A stretch of DNA of 31,788 nt from positions 1-31,788 of the forward strand of contig JAEZPW010000106.1 of assembly GCA_023441255.1 (NCBI GenBank), in the 5' to 3' direction. The stretch is from Acidobacteriota bacterium. GTDB taxonomy: Bacteria > Acidobacteriota > Terriglobia > Terriglobales > Acidobacteriaceae. Shown here piece by piece: positions 30,222 through 31,788 of the stretch (position 1 is its first letter; each line of letters opens with the position of its first letter). Position numbers and translations under genes: made by a program. The notes under the pieces were generated by a model. The model was not told the origin of the DNA. It searched no databases and saw nothing but the letters and a program-made list of their open reading frames with translations.

Positions 30222-31788
30222 TTAGAACGACAGGCGGCAACCGAACTGCCAGACACGTCCACCCGTGCTGCCCGTCGGCTGCCCGAAGGTATCCAGCAAG
30301 GGATTTCCATGGTTCTGGTTACGAATGTTGCCGTCGTACCCGAGGTAGCTCGGCGTGTTGGTTATGTTGTAGATGTCAACGAACGGCTCCCAGGTGAAGC
30401 GGTCATTGAACTTGAAATCTCGTCCAACGCGCATCTGGGTCCAGATATAGCGGTCGCCACGTCTGGTGTTGCGGGAGTAGCCTGGCGCCGTTTCATTGGT
30501 CCAGCCGTCGCCGTTCAGATCTGTGCCAGCCCGAACCGAATACGGATAGCCATTGTGGAAGTCCAGATTGCCAGAGAACTTGAAGCCATAAGGCAGACGG
30601 TACATGCCGTCGAAGGTCAAACGATTGGGCAAGTCGTTGGCCGACAGGCCGCGATCGCAACGGATGTTGTCAGGGTTCTGATTGATGGCCCAACTGCAAG
30701 TCGCGCCATAGCCGTTCGGGTCGCCGCGGACGTCATCAACTGCTTTCGCGCGGGTGTAGGTCATTGTGAAATCGCCCTTGCTTCCCCGGTACTTCAAGGT
30801 TGCTTCCATGGCTGTGTACCAGGAATGCCCGATGGACGCCTGCCCAGTGATGTGGTAGAAGTCCGGGTTCGGCCGAGGATAGCCATCGTCAGCAGACGCG
30901 GGGTCCGGAGCATTGCGGTCTACCATGGTCCACAGGTTCTTGCCCAAGATGCGGACGAAATCGACATTGAGAGCCAGCTTGTTGCTCAGCTGCCGCTGAA
31001 CGCCCAAGGTCCAGTGATCGGTGTAGGGATACTTCAGGTTGTTGTCCAGCACGTCGATGCTGCCGTTGAACCAAGAGAAGCTGTTAAGCGTAGGCGGGAC
31101 CGGGTACGACACCTGATGTCCGTCGGGGACCCAACCGGGCGCGTTGCAGCAAGGGGGGATGTTGTTCGGGTCACCATGCCACTGCCACCACCAGACGTCT
31201 TCCACCCAATGCTGGTCGAGCGTGTTGACTGTATTTTGGATCACTAGTGCCGCCTCGTTCAACGGCACGCGGCTATAGAACCGGCCGAAGCCGCCACGGA
31301 TAACGGTCTTCTGTCCAAACGGGCTGTACGCAAACGAAATACGCGGACCGAAGTCGGCTCTTGGATTGCTCGCCCGCTTTCCGGCCAGCGTGCCGACCGG
31401 ATCAACCGATGAGAACCAGTTTTCATAATCCCAGCGCAACCCGTAGGTCAGAACAAACTTGTCGGTGATTGACCACTTGTCCTGCGCAAAGATGCCGAAC
31501 ACATTTTCCGGTACGTGCCAGCTATCTGCACCGATGCGTTGAATGTAGTGCCATGGATAGGTCCAGGGGTTACTCGGGTCAAAGGCCGCGTCGGTGTTGA
31601 AGTCGTACTCGCCATCACCGAAGTTTTTGTTCGAACCATCTGACACAACGCGCTGGTATTGACCGCCAATCTTGATGTCGTGCCGGCCCCGCGTCATGCT
31701 CAGGTTGTAAACCAACTGGCCGTTATATTCCGGAACATCGAACGGCACGTTTGGCAGTTTGCCACTTGTCGAATGCGGACGGTAAATA
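30222..31788 (-). CDS. TonB-dependent receptor, Oar-like (C-terminal part, cut by window)
   Basis: The frame runs off the right edge of the window; 522 codons are visible, all from the C-terminal beta-barrel. Signatures: 'GIFAQDKWSITDKFVLTYGLRWDYE', 'FGPRISFAYSPFGQKTVIRGGFGRFY', 'WTLGVQRQLSNKLALNVDFV' and the last strand ending in Phe (WQFGCRLSF, stop). Acidobacteriota carry many such receptors with an N-terminal carboxypeptidase-regulatory-like domain, which would lie outside the window. It is an outer-membrane protein that imports or exports large substrates with TonB energy. As first gene of the strand it probably supplies the compound handled by the hydrolases behind it. Confidence 0.92.
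   Translation of the reverse strand, partial: IYRPHSTSGKLPNVPFDVPEYNGQLVYNLSMTRGRHDIKIGGQYQRVVSDGSNKNFGDGEYDFNTDAAFDPSNPWTYPWHYIQRIGADSWHVPENVFGIFAQDKWSITDKFVLTYGLRWDYENWFSSVDPVGTLAGKRASNPRADFGPRISFAYSPFGQKTVIRGGFGRFYSRVPLNEAALVIQNTVNTLDQHWVEDVWWWQWHGDPNNIPPCCNAPGWVPDGHQVSYPVPPTLNSFSWFNGSIDVLDNNLKYPYTDHWTLGVQRQLSNKLALNVDFVRILGKNLWTMVDRNAPDPASADDGYPRPNPDFYHITGQASIGHSWYTAMEATLKYRGSKGDFTMTYTRAKAVDDVRGDPNGYGATCSWAINQNPDNIRCDRGLSANDLPNRLTFDGMYRLPYGFKFSGNLDFHNGYPYSVRAGTDLNGDGWTNETAPGYSRNTRRGDRYIWTQMRVGRDFKFNDRFTWEPFVDIYNITNTPSYLGYDGNIRNQNHGNPLLDTFGQPTGSTGGRVWQFGCRLSF

Noticed and set aside
30015..31247. 410-codon open frame on the plus strand
   Set aside because: It is antisense to the TonB-dependent receptor and lipoprotein start, and its sequence has no recognisable fold.

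Overview
The window looks like chromosomal DNA of a soil-type Acidobacteriota bacterium. This is inferred from gene content: an ECF sigma/anti-sigma/DUF4252 operon, an Oar-like TonB-dependent receptor with several class-C serine hydrolases, and intergenic gaps filled with short degenerate heptad repeats. No rRNA, tRNA or CRISPR array was seen.

Layout. (1) 1-4445, mostly minus strand: an ECF sigma factor, a membrane anti-sigma-like protein, a DUF4252 protein and a related exported protein, each start overlapping the previous stop by 4 bp (ATGA); a stand-alone receiver protein; a small zinc-ribbon protein; an exported transglutaminase-like protein. (2) 4579-11759, plus strand: a DUF309 protein, then a full ISC iron-sulfur cluster operon (Rrf2/IscR-like regulator, iscS, iscU, iscA, an unassigned CxxC protein, hscB, hscA, fdx, iscX). 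Two 25-bp sites resembling the E. coli IscR type 1 operator lie in front of the regulator. (3) About 11.75-24.02 kb: an accessory block between two copies of a 22-bp direct repeat. One copy is the 3' end of iscX. The other, just before 24050, still encodes an IscX C-terminus and stop. I read this as a genomic island inserted in the 3' end of iscX; no integrase is visible. It holds a truncated esterase, an intact GH9 glycoside hydrolase, an IS110-family remnant, and a plus-strand run of redox and electrophile-handling genes (DJ-1/PfpI, thioredoxin-like, broken DUF6130, SDR, VOC, redoxin, epoxide-hydrolase-like, aldo/keto reductase) mixed with gene fragments. (4) 24057-31788, minus strand: an export-related cluster read from the right edge: TonB-dependent receptor (cut by the window), lipoprotein serine hydrolase, a Tat-signal PLP enzyme of the alpha-oxoamine synthase family, and two more serine hydrolases.

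How the genes work together. The ISC genes form one cluster-assembly pathway: sulfur from IscS, scaffold IscU, chaperones HscA/HscB, electrons from Fdx, with IscX and IscA, probably controlled by the Rrf2 protein. The island's plus-strand genes suggest stress or electrophile detoxification. The last cluster suggests uptake plus periplasmic processing of an amide, ester or peptide-like compound; its substrate cannot be read from sequence.
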